A DNA stretch of 60,804 nucleotides from a virus. The position numbers and the translations under genes were made by a program. Positions 1 to 7,037 of the stretch are shown here, piece after piece. The DNA lies in the IMG/VR virus record IMGVR_UViG_3300036760_000364, positions 1 through 60,804 of that record. The stretch is one strand, 5' to 3'. Below the pieces are notes generated by a model. It did not search any database. It saw nothing but the letters and a program-made list of their open reading frames with translations, and was not told where the DNA came from. Positions within the stretch are counted from its first letter, which is position 1, and each line of letters starts with the position of its first letter.

Positions 1-492
1 TCCTTTCTTGATTTTTTTGGCTTCTTTCCCTGTTGGAACTTTCTTTGGCATCTCTGACTCCTTTCTTTCTTCAAGCGTTGTTATTAAAGAAAAAATATCC
101 GTCTTTTTACCTTATTATACCCCCCATCCTGTGGTCTTACAGGAGGTGGAAGAGCTTTTTCTTCAACTTCACATCTACCAGGTTTCGGTTTCGATTCTGC
201 CGTTGAGTTTAAAACAGCCTCAATTGCTTTTCCTACCAGTTTTGCACCACAAACCCGCTTTTGGTGAATTAAGTATATACAATACTGTGACAGTACATCA
301 ATACAACGATCATACAGGGTATCCATTTACCTCCTTTCTTCTAGAGCCTTGTTAAATTTCTTCTATTGTTACCGTAACCTTGACAAATTTATCTCCAGGT
401 GTAAGATAATCCTCGTCCTTGACTTGATAAGTTGTCGCCTTGTTGATATCCTTGATGTATTTTCCATGATCGGCATCAAAGTACGAGCCGCA
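1..492. repeat. Left copy of the diverged terminal repeat
   Basis: Bases 1-492 align along their whole length with 60332-60804. The first 67 bases and roughly the last 85 are identical. Between them are scattered substitutions and one replaced block (about 85-150) that makes this copy 19 bases longer. The repeat holds a truncated 19-residue peptide gene (minus strand, start at 51, running off the window edge), the 80-residue gene 84-326 and most of 352-537. It suggests a circular or terminally redundant molecule whose overlap records two alleles, or a true tandem duplication. Confidence 0.9.
84..326 (-). CDS. Hypothetical protein, allele A of the duplicated end gene
   Basis: An 80-residue protein beginning MDTLYDRCIDVLSQYC with a perfect GGAGG site just upstream. 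Its first 55 residues match the protein at 60438-60638 closely, but the C-terminal 20-25 residues are unrelated (here basic, ending KRRIFFL). No family recognised. The conserved helical N-terminus with a switched tail suggests a hypervariable C-terminus or a recombination breakpoint. Confidence 0.7.
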   Translation of the reverse strand: MDTLYDRCIDVLSQYCIYLIHQKRVCGAKLVGKAIEAVLNSTAESKPKPGRCEVEEKALPPPVRPQDGGYNKVKRRIFFL

Positions 493-537
493 TTTCTTGT
501 GAGTCTTGTCGCATTGCTTAATCACATACGATGGCAT
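352..537 (-). CDS. Hypothetical protein (61 aa)
   Basis: A small soluble protein with Cys residues near the N-terminus (KQCDKTHKKC) and a beta-rich C-terminal half. A GGGAGGTGAAACA site precedes the ATG. A second copy, cut by the window end, is present at 60664-60804 and differs by one residue (T to A near the C-terminus), showing selection to keep the protein. Function unknown. Confidence 0.7.
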   Translation of the reverse strand: MPSYVIKQCDKTHKKCGSYFDADHGKYIKDINKATTYQVKDEDYLTPGDKFVKVTVTIEEI

Positions 538-609
538 TGTTTCACCTCCCTTGCTGCCAAATTTGCTAGATTCTATTGAGCTCCCTATTCCCTCCTTTCA
601 ATTTATTAT

Positions 610-1413
610 TTACTGTACTGCCGCTGCTGTCTTCACCTGTTTCTCAGCCCATTTATGAATCTTCTCAAACACAGCCCCAAAGTCCTGTGGCTCATATTGA
701 TTCAGAGCATCCCCAAAAACATGTCCTGCATACAACCTCCCGGTGTTCTGAGTCAACCATACATATTCACTTGGTTGATTCGCTTTCATCTGGCGTGTTC
801 CACTCCTAAAAGCGCACTGAAACATTCCCCCGAGGGCAGTCTTGAGATTCCCCACTACATCCGGCAACATCATCTTGAGTTGGGCTGACTCATTCTCAAC
901 GGTACGTTCGTGGCAATTCAGGATTAAGGTACACGGGAGACTTTTCAACCTCGCAATGAAGTATTGGAAAGAATATCTCTGTGTAGTGAAATCGTTATTT
1001 CCCATGTCTCCGACCTGGGGGATCGTTCCGGGTTTTCCATGCAAGAATAAAACCTGGTTCATAATAAGCTTGAGTAACTCAGTTGTACTGTCAAGAGCAA
1101 TCCAATCAATTTTCCATTCGGGGGTCTTTGTGTCTGAGAACCATACATAACCGGACTTTTTGGTGTTTACAATCATCTGCTCAACTGTATTCTGAGCCTG
1201 CCTGAAAGCAAGAGGAGCTTTGATGTCGATGTCGGTATAGGTGTCGATCATGATGTTACTGCAACCCGTAAGAGGTTGTACCTTGCCATCAAAATCAAAC
1301 ACATATCCCTGTCCAGGAAGTGTACGAAGGGCGGTGGTTTTACCCGTGAAGGGAGCTCCCAGCACTAAAACCTTGATGTTTTGAGTCACTTCGATATCAA
1401 CGGCACTTTTCAT
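610..1413 (-). CDS. Sak4-like / AAA_24 phage ATPase (single-strand annealing recombination)
   Basis: 267 residues. A Walker A motif (GAPFTGKTT, about residues 19-27) and a Walker B-type strand (WIALDST, about 105-112) fit the RecA-like phage nucleotide-binding family (AAA_24), whose best-known member is Sak4. That family works with phage ssDNA-binding proteins in homologous recombination. Context agrees: a Cas4/RecB-like nuclease lies upstream in transcription order and, once the ends are joined, a DUF669-like protein lies three small genes downstream. The start overlaps the end of the pentapeptide gene by 17 bases. Family call is firm; the recombination role is inferred. Confidence 0.8.
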   Translation of the reverse strand: MKSAVDIEVTQNIKVLVLGAPFTGKTTALRTLPGQGYVFDFDGKVQPLTGCSNIMIDTYTDIDIKAPLAFRQAQNTVEQMIVNTKKSGYVWFSDTKTPEWKIDWIALDSTTELLKLIMNQVLFLHGKPGTIPQVGDMGNNDFTTQRYSFQYFIARLKSLPCTLILNCHERTVENESAQLKMMLPDVVGNLKTALGGMFQCAFRSGTRQMKANQPSEYVWLTQNTGRLYAGHVFGDALNQYEPQDFGAVFEKIHKWAEKQVKTAAAVQ

Positions 1414-2155
1414 GTATGCCTTCCTCCGTTTTTGTAAGAGGGTCTAATAATCCCTTGACACCATGCAGGTTAGCCCCACTTAGGTAAGCATCATATAGGT
1501 TGGCCTGATGCAGATTAGCATTGCTCAGGTCTGCTCCACACAGATCGGCTTTGTTTAAGTCGGCCTTGCTTAGATTGGCATTGCTCAGATTAGCATTGCT
1601 CAAGTCAGCATCACACAAATCGACCCTACTCAAGTCAGCATTGCGCAGGTTAGCATTGCTCAAACTAACATTACTCAAGTCGGCATCACTTAAATTAGCA
1701 TCACTCAAGTCAGCATTGCTCAAATCGGCCTTCCACAAGCCGGCCCCACTCAAATCAGCCCTACTTAAATTAGCATTATTCAGGTCGGCCTGGTACAAAT
1801 TAGCTTCGTTCAAATTGGCCCCACATAGATCAACCTTGCTCAGATTAGTATTACTCAGGTCTGCATTGCTCAGATTAGCTACATTCAGATTAGCATCATG
1901 CAAGTCAGCATTACTCAGATCGGCCTTACTCAGATTAGCCCCACGTAGGCAAACATTACGCAGATTAGCCCTGTGCAAGTTAGCGGCGTGGAGATAGGCA
2001 TTACGCAGGGAGGCATTAGCCAGGTCAGCCTCACGCAAATTAACATCGTGTAGGTCGGCCCAGTCCAGGTTAGCCCCACGCAAATCAGCACGTTTCCCTC
2101 CTGGGCTGTTATTGAGCCAAGCTTCATGCCGGGCAAGCACGTCTTTTGTGTTCAT
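1397..2155 (-). CDS. Pentapeptide-repeat protein
   Basis: 252 residues from the chosen ATG. After a short N-terminus (MNTKDVLARHEAWLNN) almost the whole protein is A(D/N)LXX pentapeptides, about 45 in tandem, predicting a right-handed quadrilateral beta-helix. Some such proteins mimic DNA (MfpA/Qnr, which act on gyrase); others are structural. I cannot say which applies. GGAGGAGAA directly precedes this ATG, and the N-terminus is of the type usually seen just before the repeats. A GTG at 2218, overlapping the upstream stop as GTGA, would add 21 residues. A long opposite-strand reading frame here is a by-product of the repeats. Confidence 0.85.
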   Translation of the reverse strand: MNTKDVLARHEAWLNNSPGGKRADLRGANLDWADLHDVNLREADLANASLRNAYLHAANLHRANLRNVCLRGANLSKADLSNADLHDANLNVANLSNADLSNTNLSKVDLCGANLNEANLYQADLNNANLSRADLSGAGLWKADLSNADLSDANLSDADLSNVSLSNANLRNADLSRVDLCDADLSNANLSNANLSKADLNKADLCGADLSNANLHQANLYDAYLSGANLHGVKGLLDPLTKTEEGIHEKCR

Positions 2156-2214
2156 TTCTCCTCCATCTCTTCTGAACTTTAGCCTCCCTTCATTTATCGT
2201 CATCAGCATTGCCT

Positions 2215-2457
2215 TCACTCCCTCCTCTTCATTGGTAACTTACCTTCAGGATCCAAAGACAGGCCAAAATCGGGATTTATACTGTGATATAACCCAATTT
2301 CTCCATTAGGATATATACTCAACAAGCTCCCTAAAGGTAGTCGATCTCCATTTATATCGACTGCTTCTAAGTCAATGTGATTTTTGTATTCTATCAACCT
2401 TAAATACACGTCTTGTTCTTTAGATTTACTAAACCCACCAAAAATACCTTTTATCAC
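2215..2457 (-). CDS. Hypothetical protein (80 aa)
   Basis: Predicted small beta-rich soluble protein. It overlaps the next upstream gene by four bases (ATGA-type coupling), placing it inside a tightly packed operon between the membrane protein and the pentapeptide protein. No family recognised. Confidence 0.65.
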   Translation of the reverse strand: MIKGIFGGFSKSKEQDVYLRLIEYKNHIDLEAVDINGDRLPLGSLLSIYPNGEIGLYHSINPDFGLSLDPEGKLPMKRRE

Positions 2458-2624
2458 TTTACTTCACCTCCCCCTTTCTTGCCGATCTCATCTACCGCAT
2501 GGTAGGCCTTCTGATTCACACATACCTGATATCCCTTATCCCACTGCACAATCCCATACAGGACAGCGTTGAGCAATAACGACAACACAAGGGCGAAAAT
2601 TAACAGAATAATTGAGGGTTTCAT
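2454..2624 (-). CDS. Small single-pass membrane protein
   Basis: 56 residues from an ATG that overlaps the upstream nuclease stop codon as ATGA. Residues about 4-22 form one hydrophobic helix (IILLIFALVLSLLLNAVLY), followed by a short polar tail with one Cys. An upstream in-frame start (2660) exists, but the coupled start is more likely. Topology N-in or N-out cannot be settled; function unknown. Confidence 0.65.
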   Translation of the reverse strand: MKPSIILLIFALVLSLLLNAVLYGIVQWDKGYQVCVNQKAYHAVDEIGKKGGGEVK

Positions 2625-3478
2625 GCTTTCTTCTTCATTACCTCCTTCCACGGTTCCCACACCCTTACAAAGTAATCCCCACTCTGTTTTGCATAAGCCA
2701 GTGTCTCCTCAAGACTTTGATACGGTACTTCACATAAGGGTTTATACGGGCATGCCGAATTGAATGCCGTACATTCATTAGTGAACATGAGCCACTCATT
2801 TGATTCCCGTGCTTGACGAATCCCTTTCACGGAGGCCCTAACCCACTTCTTCCATTCGTCTATTTCCCATTCCCCTCGTGTAGTCAAAAATCTCGTGTAT
2901 TCCGTACGCCAGCCCGACTTGAGCTTCTTCCCTACGTGAATCGCATCTACAACGAGGCCCCAGGCATTCTCGTAAAGTTCTCTCAACAGGTAAATATACC
3001 CGGTATATTGATGCTTTGGCTGTACGGTTTTACCATAGTTACTCAGATACAATGAAGTAGTTTTATGGTCAAGGGCGGTTATGCCATATGCCCAGTTTAC
3101 CACTTTATCAAGCAGCCCAAAAAACTCGAAGTCCCCAAAGTCAACAAGCAATCCTTTCTCAACGCCAAGGACTTCAGTGAAAGGAGAAATACTGCCGTTG
3201 TATTCTTTGTAATAACCTCGAATTATGGCCTCGGCATTTTCAAGAGTGCGTTTCTCTTCATCGAGATCAGTCGGCACGAGGGACTTGAAAGCCGCAATAG
3301 CCTCATCAACTGTTCCGCCGGTGAAAAACACGTCTCCTGCCCGATGGATTCCCCTGCCAAATGTCGGAGCCGCCTGGGACTTCGGACTTACAAGCTGGTG
3401 CTCATATTCGAAGAAATATTTCCGTGGGCACTGCTCAAGGAAGCAGGCTAACATGGAGTTGTCGTAGCGTTCGGTCAT
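2621..3478 (-). CDS. PD-(D/E)XK nuclease, Cas4/RecB-like with Fe-S cysteines
   Basis: 285 residues from the chosen start (MTERYDNS). RecB/Cas4-type landmarks appear in order: Cys17 in FLEQCPRKYFF, His45 (FGRGIH), Asp124 (GLLDK), Asp137-x-Lys139 in ALDHKTT, Gln157-x3-Tyr (HQYTGY), and a C-terminal Cys triad (236, 243, 249). The four cysteines fit a 4Fe-4S cluster as in Cas4/AddB. Phage members are 5'-to-3' exonucleases or host Cas4 decoys. A longer 320-residue form starting at 3583 would overlap the upstream gene and adds an unrelated N-terminus, so the shorter form is preferred. Likely partner of the Sak4-like ATPase. Confidence 0.85.
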   Translation of the reverse strand: MTERYDNSMLACFLEQCPRKYFFEYEHQLVSPKSQAAPTFGRGIHRAGDVFFTGGTVDEAIAAFKSLVPTDLDEEKRTLENAEAIIRGYYKEYNGSISPFTEVLGVEKGLLVDFGDFEFFGLLDKVVNWAYGITALDHKTTSLYLSNYGKTVQPKHQYTGYIYLLRELYENAWGLVVDAIHVGKKLKSGWRTEYTRFLTTRGEWEIDEWKKWVRASVKGIRQARESNEWLMFTNECTAFNSACPYKPLCEVPYQSLEETLAYAKQSGDYFVRVWEPWKEVMKKKA

Positions 3479-3503
3479 CTGGCCAAAATCTCCTTTGCCT
3501 CTC

Positions 3504-3728
3504 TCAATTTTCTGTCCTCCGGGGGCTGAATACCTTATCAAACGCCTCAAACATTTGTTTTCGATCCTTGGCATAAAATTCATTTACAACAGGCGATGTG
3601 CAATCATCTTGAGAACTTCTTATCGATTGGTGTAAATAATGCCACATTACGACTGCCTCGAAATACGATTCAAGGGTTATCGCAATCGGCTGGAACGTCT
3701 GTGGTGGTAAATTTAGTCTTACTTTCAT
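3504..3728 (-). CDS. Hypothetical protein (74 aa)
   Basis: Soluble, with a likely helical central part (MWHYLHQSIRSS). Its start overlaps the stop of the preceding gene by four bases, and a GGAGGTGACAAA sequence lies upstream. No family recognised. Confidence 0.6.
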   Translation of the reverse strand: MKVRLNLPPQTFQPIAITLESYFEAVVMWHYLHQSIRSSQDDCTSPVVNEFYAKDRKQMFEAFDKVFSPRRTEN

Positions 3729-3964
3729 TTTGTCACCTCCTCTCCAAAATCACATTGAGTTTGAAGTATTTGAAGTACATACTCTGCTCTTTCTCGTGTA
3801 CCTCTACAATTAGTAAGAAAGTACGATGAACCCATCTCCCAAAAACGGGATGAATCGACAAGGTCTTGAAATTCATAGCAGCGTTTAAAGTGAACACCTC
3901 TAATTAAAACCTCTCTTCTTACGCCATATTTGCCATCCCTGAATTTAACTAAGACAGCTTTCAT
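3725..3964 (-). CDS. Hypothetical protein (79 aa)
   Basis: An alpha/beta protein starting MKAVLVKFRDGKYGVRR, of the type common in phage early operons. AAAGGAGCTCTT precedes the ATG. Coupled to the next gene through a four-base overlap. Function unknown. Confidence 0.65.
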   Translation of the reverse strand: MKAVLVKFRDGKYGVRREVLIRGVHFKRCYEFQDLVDSSRFWEMGSSYFLTNCRGTRERAEYVLQILQTQCDFGEEVTK

Positions 3965-3986
3965 AAGAGCTCCTTTCTCTGCTTAA

Positions 3987-4026
3987 TATCTAATCTGGTA
4001 TCTAATTTATCTAACGTGTTATCTAA
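3987..4026 (-). repeat. Four TTAGATA repeats
   Basis: TATCTAA on the plus strand (TTAGATA on the minus) occurs at 3987, 3999, 4008 and 4020, spaced 12, 9 and 12 bases. They could be iterons or operator sites. Because all spacings are multiples of three and one minus frame reads as a heptad-like LDNTLDKLDTRLD segment without a start codon, a decayed or frameshifted coiled-coil peptide is an equal possibility. Confidence 0.5.
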
Positions 4027-4071
4027 TTTTTCTGCACCCGGAACCTGTCTTCAATTTCAATGCACCGTGCA

Positions 4072-4272
4072 TTATGCGTCCCGCTTTTTTGGCACTTTTA
4101 TCTTTTTAACCTTCTGGTATAATGCTCTTAATGCCCCGAGATCATTATAAATAGTGCCCTTTCTATCCACAACATACTTTCTCTCGTCTTGATAGGTTGC
4201 AACAACCCTGTGTAACCGATTAAATTCCTCTCTGGCAGCCCGCCGAAGCGCTCTGGCACGTTTACCTTTCAT
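4072..4272 (-). CDS. Basic hypothetical protein (66 aa)
   Basis: Very Lys/Arg-rich at both ends (RARALRRAAREEF near the N-terminus, KKIKVPKKRDA at the C-terminus), with a helical core. Charge suggests nucleic-acid contact, but no fold is recognised. The spacing upstream contains AAG-rich sequence rather than a clear ribosome site. Confidence 0.6.
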   Translation of the reverse strand: MKGKRARALRRAAREEFNRLHRVVATYQDERKYVVDRKGTIYNDLGALRALYQKVKKIKVPKKRDA

Positions 4273-4306
4273 TTAAGTTATGTTTATCTTTCATTTAAGT
4301 TTTCCC

Positions 4307-4444
4307 CTAGTGACCCAAGCCATTGCTATACAGAAAGACTATGGCCCTCAAACAACTGAAACAAAGCAAAATAAAGGCAATGAACAAAGGAACATCTAAC
4401 AACCGCATCGAAGCGACACGGTATAAACCCATTTTCTTTTTCAT
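4307..4444 (-). CDS. Tiny membrane protein (45 aa)
   Basis: Starts MKKKMGLYRVASMRLL and contains one hydrophobic stretch (PLFIAFILLCFSCLRAIVFLY). The ATG overlaps the stop of the preceding membrane protein gene as ATGA, so the two are translationally coupled. It lies where no longer frame exists. Function unknown; the pairing of two overlapping membrane peptides is the notable point. Confidence 0.6.
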   Translation of the reverse strand: MKKKMGLYRVASMRLLDVPLFIAFILLCFSCLRAIVFLYSNGLGH

Positions 4445-4575
4445 TTTAGTTTCCTTGCCCTGTGCGCCTCATTTGCTGCGTTGTGCATAAATAATAAAAA
4501 ATAAATTGAAATCCATAACGGCATTAAACCCAATGCGAATAGCCAAAATAGAAGGAAAACTTGATCAATTGACAT
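4441..4575 (-). CDS. Tiny membrane protein (44 aa)
   Basis: MSIDQVFLLFWLFALG begins one long hydrophobic helix, followed by a basic/polar tail (NEAHRARKLK). GAAAGGA lies seven bases before the ATG. Coupled to the following 45-residue membrane peptide. By the positive-inside rule the C-terminus is probably cytoplasmic. Confidence 0.6.
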   Translation of the reverse strand: MSIDQVFLLFWLFALGLMPLWISIYFLLFMHNAANEAHRARKLK

Positions 4576-4637
4576 AAAAAATCCTTTCTACTGTTATATT
4601 CACCCCCATTGTTCAGCCATTGCCTTTGCGATTTCAA

Positions 4638-4832
4638 TTAGTGTCCTTTTTCCAGATGCGCCGGATGCACCCACGTTGCAAGGTTGGTCGAATCTTGTGG
4701 TGTCATCCACGAGGATTGAGTTGCTTTAAGCATCAACTCATTGATCCCCTCCAGTTTGGCCTGTGTAACCAGCAAGTCAAGCTCAGTTTGGGTCATCATC
4801 AAGTATCCAAGGAGTTTAATCATTCTTTTCAT
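4638..4832 (-). CDS. Hypothetical protein (64 aa)
   Basis: Mostly helical soluble protein (TQTELDLLVTQAKLEG). The start may be the second Met, for which AGGA lies eight bases upstream. Overlaps nothing on this strand and fills the interval between recognised genes, but coding evidence is modest. Confidence 0.45.
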   Translation of the reverse strand: MKRMIKLLGYLMMTQTELDLLVTQAKLEGINELMLKATQSSWMTPQDSTNLATWVHPAHLEKGH

Positions 4833-4850
4833 CCTGTGAAACCATACCGA

Positions 4851-5057
4851 TTATAGTTTTAACAGCTTTGCACACTTTGTCAGGCAATCTTCATTAAATT
4901 CAATCGTTGGCTGCAACCTCTCTAAAAGCAAGCAGAGTAAAATATCCTTTAAACCTGCGTTCACAAGCCGTCCATTCGGTAAGCGAACTGCGTATCCAAA
5001 GTCAGCCTTCTTGCTTTCTTCCAGCGAAACATCAAAATTTTTCAATTTAACCTCCAA
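4851..5057 (-). CDS. Hypothetical protein (68 aa)
   Basis: Alpha/beta protein starting MEVKLKNFDVSLEESKK. Its start overlaps the end of the twin-arginine signal gene by 11 bases. No family recognised. Confidence 0.55.
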   Translation of the reverse strand: MEVKLKNFDVSLEESKKADFGYAVRLPNGRLVNAGLKDILLCLLLERLQPTIEFNEDCLTKCAKLLKL

Positions 5058-5373
5058 GACCCGCTTCCATTAAAAAATTGTCGTATTCAACCAGATAGTT
5101 ATTCCAGAGCATTATCTTTAGTGCCTGTCTGTCGTATTCAACCAGATATTCCAGAACATTATCTTTAGTGAGTTTTACAGGATTATCAGAAGTGCCCAAG
5201 TTTAGTGCCCGTCTGCTGAAAGGATATGATATAGATCGGGAATCCGCCAAAACCGGCAGAAAGGCTGAAACAGGCACAAGCGGCTTTACAGGCATCAGCC
5301 TTTCGATTCTTATAATTGCTGGAGCCGAACAGCACAAAAGAATATCTTTTAAAAATGAACGACGAGAAATCAC
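5047..5373 (-). CDS. Tat-signal (twin-arginine) exported protein
   Basis: 108 residues from a GTG with a strong GAAGGAGG site. The N-terminus MISRRSFLKDILLCCSAPA carries the SRRSFLK twin-arginine motif followed by a hydrophobic stretch and a short-residue Ala/Pro region, the layout of a Tat export signal. Tat signals mark folded proteins for export across the host membrane. The mature part is short and unrecognised, and contains an internal duplication (YLVEYD repeated) caused by a tandem repeat in the DNA at 5080-5170. Small SRRSFLK proteins occur in other phages without known function. Confidence 0.7.
   Translation of the reverse strand: MISRRSFLKDILLCCSAPAIIRIERLMPVKPLVPVSAFLPVLADSRSISYPFSRRALNLGTSDNPVKLTKDNVLEYLVEYDRQALKIMLWNNYLVEYDNFLMEAGLGG
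5080..5170. repeat. Tandem duplication of about 41 bases
   Basis: Two near-identical units (5080-5123 and 5131-5170) share the segments gtcgtattcaaccagata and cattatctttagtg. They differ by a short indel in between. The duplication lies inside the Tat-signal gene and keeps its frame, duplicating the YLVEYD segment. Confidence 0.85.
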
Positions 5374-5442
5374 GCCTAAAACCTCCTTCGGAATGCCCTT
5401 ATCATAACACCCTCTTCAAGCGATGTCAAATCTGGCCAATCG

Positions 5443-5757
5443 TTATTTTTCAATAACATCCGTATTACCACACATTTTGCAAATTTTTCCTTCAACATGG
5501 TTTTTAATGAAGGGGCAGGGCAGTAACGTCCGACCTGGATTATCAACCCTTCCTGTGATCTGCAACCTGCAGCCATTCTCGCAACTCCACTCTTTTTGAG
5601 AACAGTCCAAACATGGCGGCGGTAAGAATCCAACCCCACGGTATTTTGGCGACCACACTTCATACGTTACAAACAATCGGAAAGCCTGACATTCCAGGCC
5701 CGATACCTCACATACCTTAATCGAGGGGCAATCATCGCAAGGATGGATATCACGCAT
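5443..5757 (-). CDS. Cysteine-rich protein
   Basis: 104 residues from an ATG with an AGGTGGAAT site. It contains about 13 cysteines, including HPCDDCPS, PPCLDCSQ and a C-terminal CKMCG, suggesting several zinc or metal sites. The start lies inside the end of the upstream gene (8-base overlap). No family recognised. An overlapping frame at 5376-5663 is judged a shadow because it lacks this pattern. Confidence 0.65.
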   Translation of the reverse strand: MRDIHPCDDCPSIKVCEVSGLECQAFRLFVTYEVWSPKYRGVGFLPPPCLDCSQKEWSCENGCRLQITGRVDNPGRTLLPCPFIKNHVEGKICKMCGNTDVIEK

Positions 5758-5962
5758 ATTCCACCTGTCTTTCCCATGAATCACACACTTTGTCCATATA
5801 CACTGCAGTCTGGAACTTTAAACAAAGTACATCTGGCAATTCCTGAAAAGGTATCAAACCACAATATTGACATGTCCCGCAGCATATGGCATCTTGATAG
5901 TGGTGCGCATTCATATTTCTAAATTGGCTTATGTCCCACGCTCTAAACTTTAATTCTTTCAT
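5750..5962 (-). CDS. YopX-N-terminus-like short protein
   Basis: 70 residues. The first 10 (MKELKFRAWD) match the start typical of YopX-family phage proteins, but the rest diverges into a Cys-containing segment (CCGTCQYCG), so this is a short or rearranged relative of the full YopX protein at 6149-6556. Function of YopX proteins is unknown. Confidence 0.6.
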   Translation of the reverse strand: MKELKFRAWDISQFRNMNAHHYQDAICCGTCQYCGLIPFQELPDVLCLKFQTAVYMDKVCDSWERQVEYA

Positions 5963-5966
5963 TTTT

Positions 5967-6152
5967 TTAGTCCTTAACCTCTAAGTCAACCGGTCGGTCA
6001 TCTATAAAATCCTCAAGCATCCCATTGTCATTCTCATCCTGAGTCCACAAAATAAGACGATGAGGTAAATTAATCGACACATAAATATTATCCAACCGCC
6101 AGTCTCCTTGTTCGAGTATTTCTCCTGTGGGTTTATAGCGAATTTCAATCAT
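5967..6152 (-). CDS. Hypothetical protein (61 aa)
   Basis: Acidic, beta-rich protein (MIEIRYKPTGEILEQGDW). Coupled to the YopX gene by a four-base overlap. The aligned sense of 'tyrosine-turn-proline-glycine' beta strands resembles small phage proteins linked with YopX, but no family is assigned. Confidence 0.6.
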   Translation of the reverse strand: MIEIRYKPTGEILEQGDWRLDNIYVSINLPHRLILWTQDENDNGMLEDFIDDRPVDLEVKD

Positions 6153-6556
6153 TTGGAAAACGCCTTTTGGCGTATCTCGGGATTTTCGTAAATGTTGCCG
6201 ATAACCTTTATATTATCATCAAGACCTGTAAAATCATATTTACCCTTGTGGAGAAAACGAAATGCTCCCCTTTCAAATCTAACCTCGCAGTTTATTTTTT
6301 CATTTATAGAAACAATATCTCCCTCCCAAATCTCCCTCCGAAACCGGTCAGTCAACCCGGTGAATTGCATAAGATCGCATTCCGAAGGATCAATCGACTG
6401 TCTGTTATCTCCATAAAAGTCTCTTTTATACTCCTCTCCTACTGGTAGCATACCAATGTATCCTTGTCCTATCCCATATTTCATTCCCCATCTGACATCA
6501 AACCACCACATAGACTTTGTAACTCTGTTCCACGCCCGAAACGTTAATTCTCTCAT
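6149..6556 (-). CDS. YopX family protein
   Basis: 135 residues starting MRELTFRAWN. The family signature is clear: the FRAW N-terminus, the central MQFTGLTDR segment, and IWEGDIVSI ahead of a C-terminal VIGNIYENPE motif. YopX proteins are very common in phages of many hosts; their function is unknown. The start at 6556 gives the standard N-terminus; an earlier ATG at 6577 has no ribosome site. Confidence 0.85.
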   Translation of the reverse strand: MRELTFRAWNRVTKSMWWFDVRWGMKYGIGQGYIGMLPVGEEYKRDFYGDNRQSIDPSECDLMQFTGLTDRFRREIWEGDIVSINEKINCEVRFERGAFRFLHKGKYDFTGLDDNIKVIGNIYENPEIRQKAFSK

Positions 6557-6577
6557 TTTTAGTCTTTCTCTCCTCAT

Positions 6578-6817
6578 CTAATTATTTTTGGTGTGCATCT
6601 TCCACATCCATTCTCGATGCACCCATTCTCGATGGTCAAGCGTCTGCTCAAGCAGTTCGAGATATCTCTTACAAGCATCACAAAGAAGCGCAACCCCCGG
6701 TTCCATCTCGACATCCTTCCATACGGGAGTCTCCCCAAGCGGATCAATACGGCCCTTGCACCGAGAGCACTGGTAAGTTGATCTCCAGGGCCACAACATA
6801 GCGAGTTCAAGTTTCAT
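6578..6817 (-). CDS. Zinc-ribbon-like protein (79 aa)
   Basis: Contains CSRCKG and CDACKR, spaced as a two-knuckle zinc ribbon, then a helical Trp-rich tail. GGAGG lies about 11 bases before the ATG. Another frame over the same bases (6574-6810) lacks the paired CxxC pattern and is rejected. Function unknown. Confidence 0.65.
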   Translation of the reverse strand: MKLELAMLWPWRSTYQCSRCKGRIDPLGETPVWKDVEMEPGVALLCDACKRYLELLEQTLDHREWVHREWMWKMHTKNN

Positions 6818-6851
6818 AGTTAATCAGTCCTCCTTCAAGCCCTGCCTACCA

Positions 6852-7037
6852 TTATTTCTGATTGTCATTACAGCCCTTCTCCTTACGAGTTATAACCCAT
6901 CCATGTCCATTACACAACGGGCAGGCTTCAATCTCTACAAGTTTCCATGAGGGATTCTTACCTAAGAATGCCTCGAACATTGTCCCATCCGCTACACGAA
7001 GTTGAATGATTCCTTTATCATCAATCAGCCCTTTCAT
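6852..7037 (-). CDS. Hypothetical protein with one CxxC knuckle (61 aa)
   Basis: An N-terminal beta segment (GIIQLRVADG) is followed by ACPLCNGHGW, a DnaJ-type zinc-knuckle half, and a basic end. Its start overlaps the stop of the preceding gene. Function unknown. Confidence 0.6.
   Translation of the reverse strand: MKGLIDDKGIIQLRVADGTMFEAFLGKNPSWKLVEIEACPLCNGHGWVITRKEKGCNDNQK

Noticed and set aside
1521-1997. Plus-strand frame rich in Leu/Ala/Ser/Lys repeats
   Set aside because: It is the reverse of the pentapeptide repeats; periodic 15-base units keep the opposite frame open by chance.
1501-2090. CRISPR-like array of 15-base repeats
   Set aside because: The repeats are contiguous codons of a pentapeptide protein without spacers.
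5376-5663. 95-codon frame overlapping the cysteine-rich gene at 5443-5757
   Set aside because: The 5443-5757 frame has the paired Cys motifs and the good ribosome site; two genes here are unlikely.
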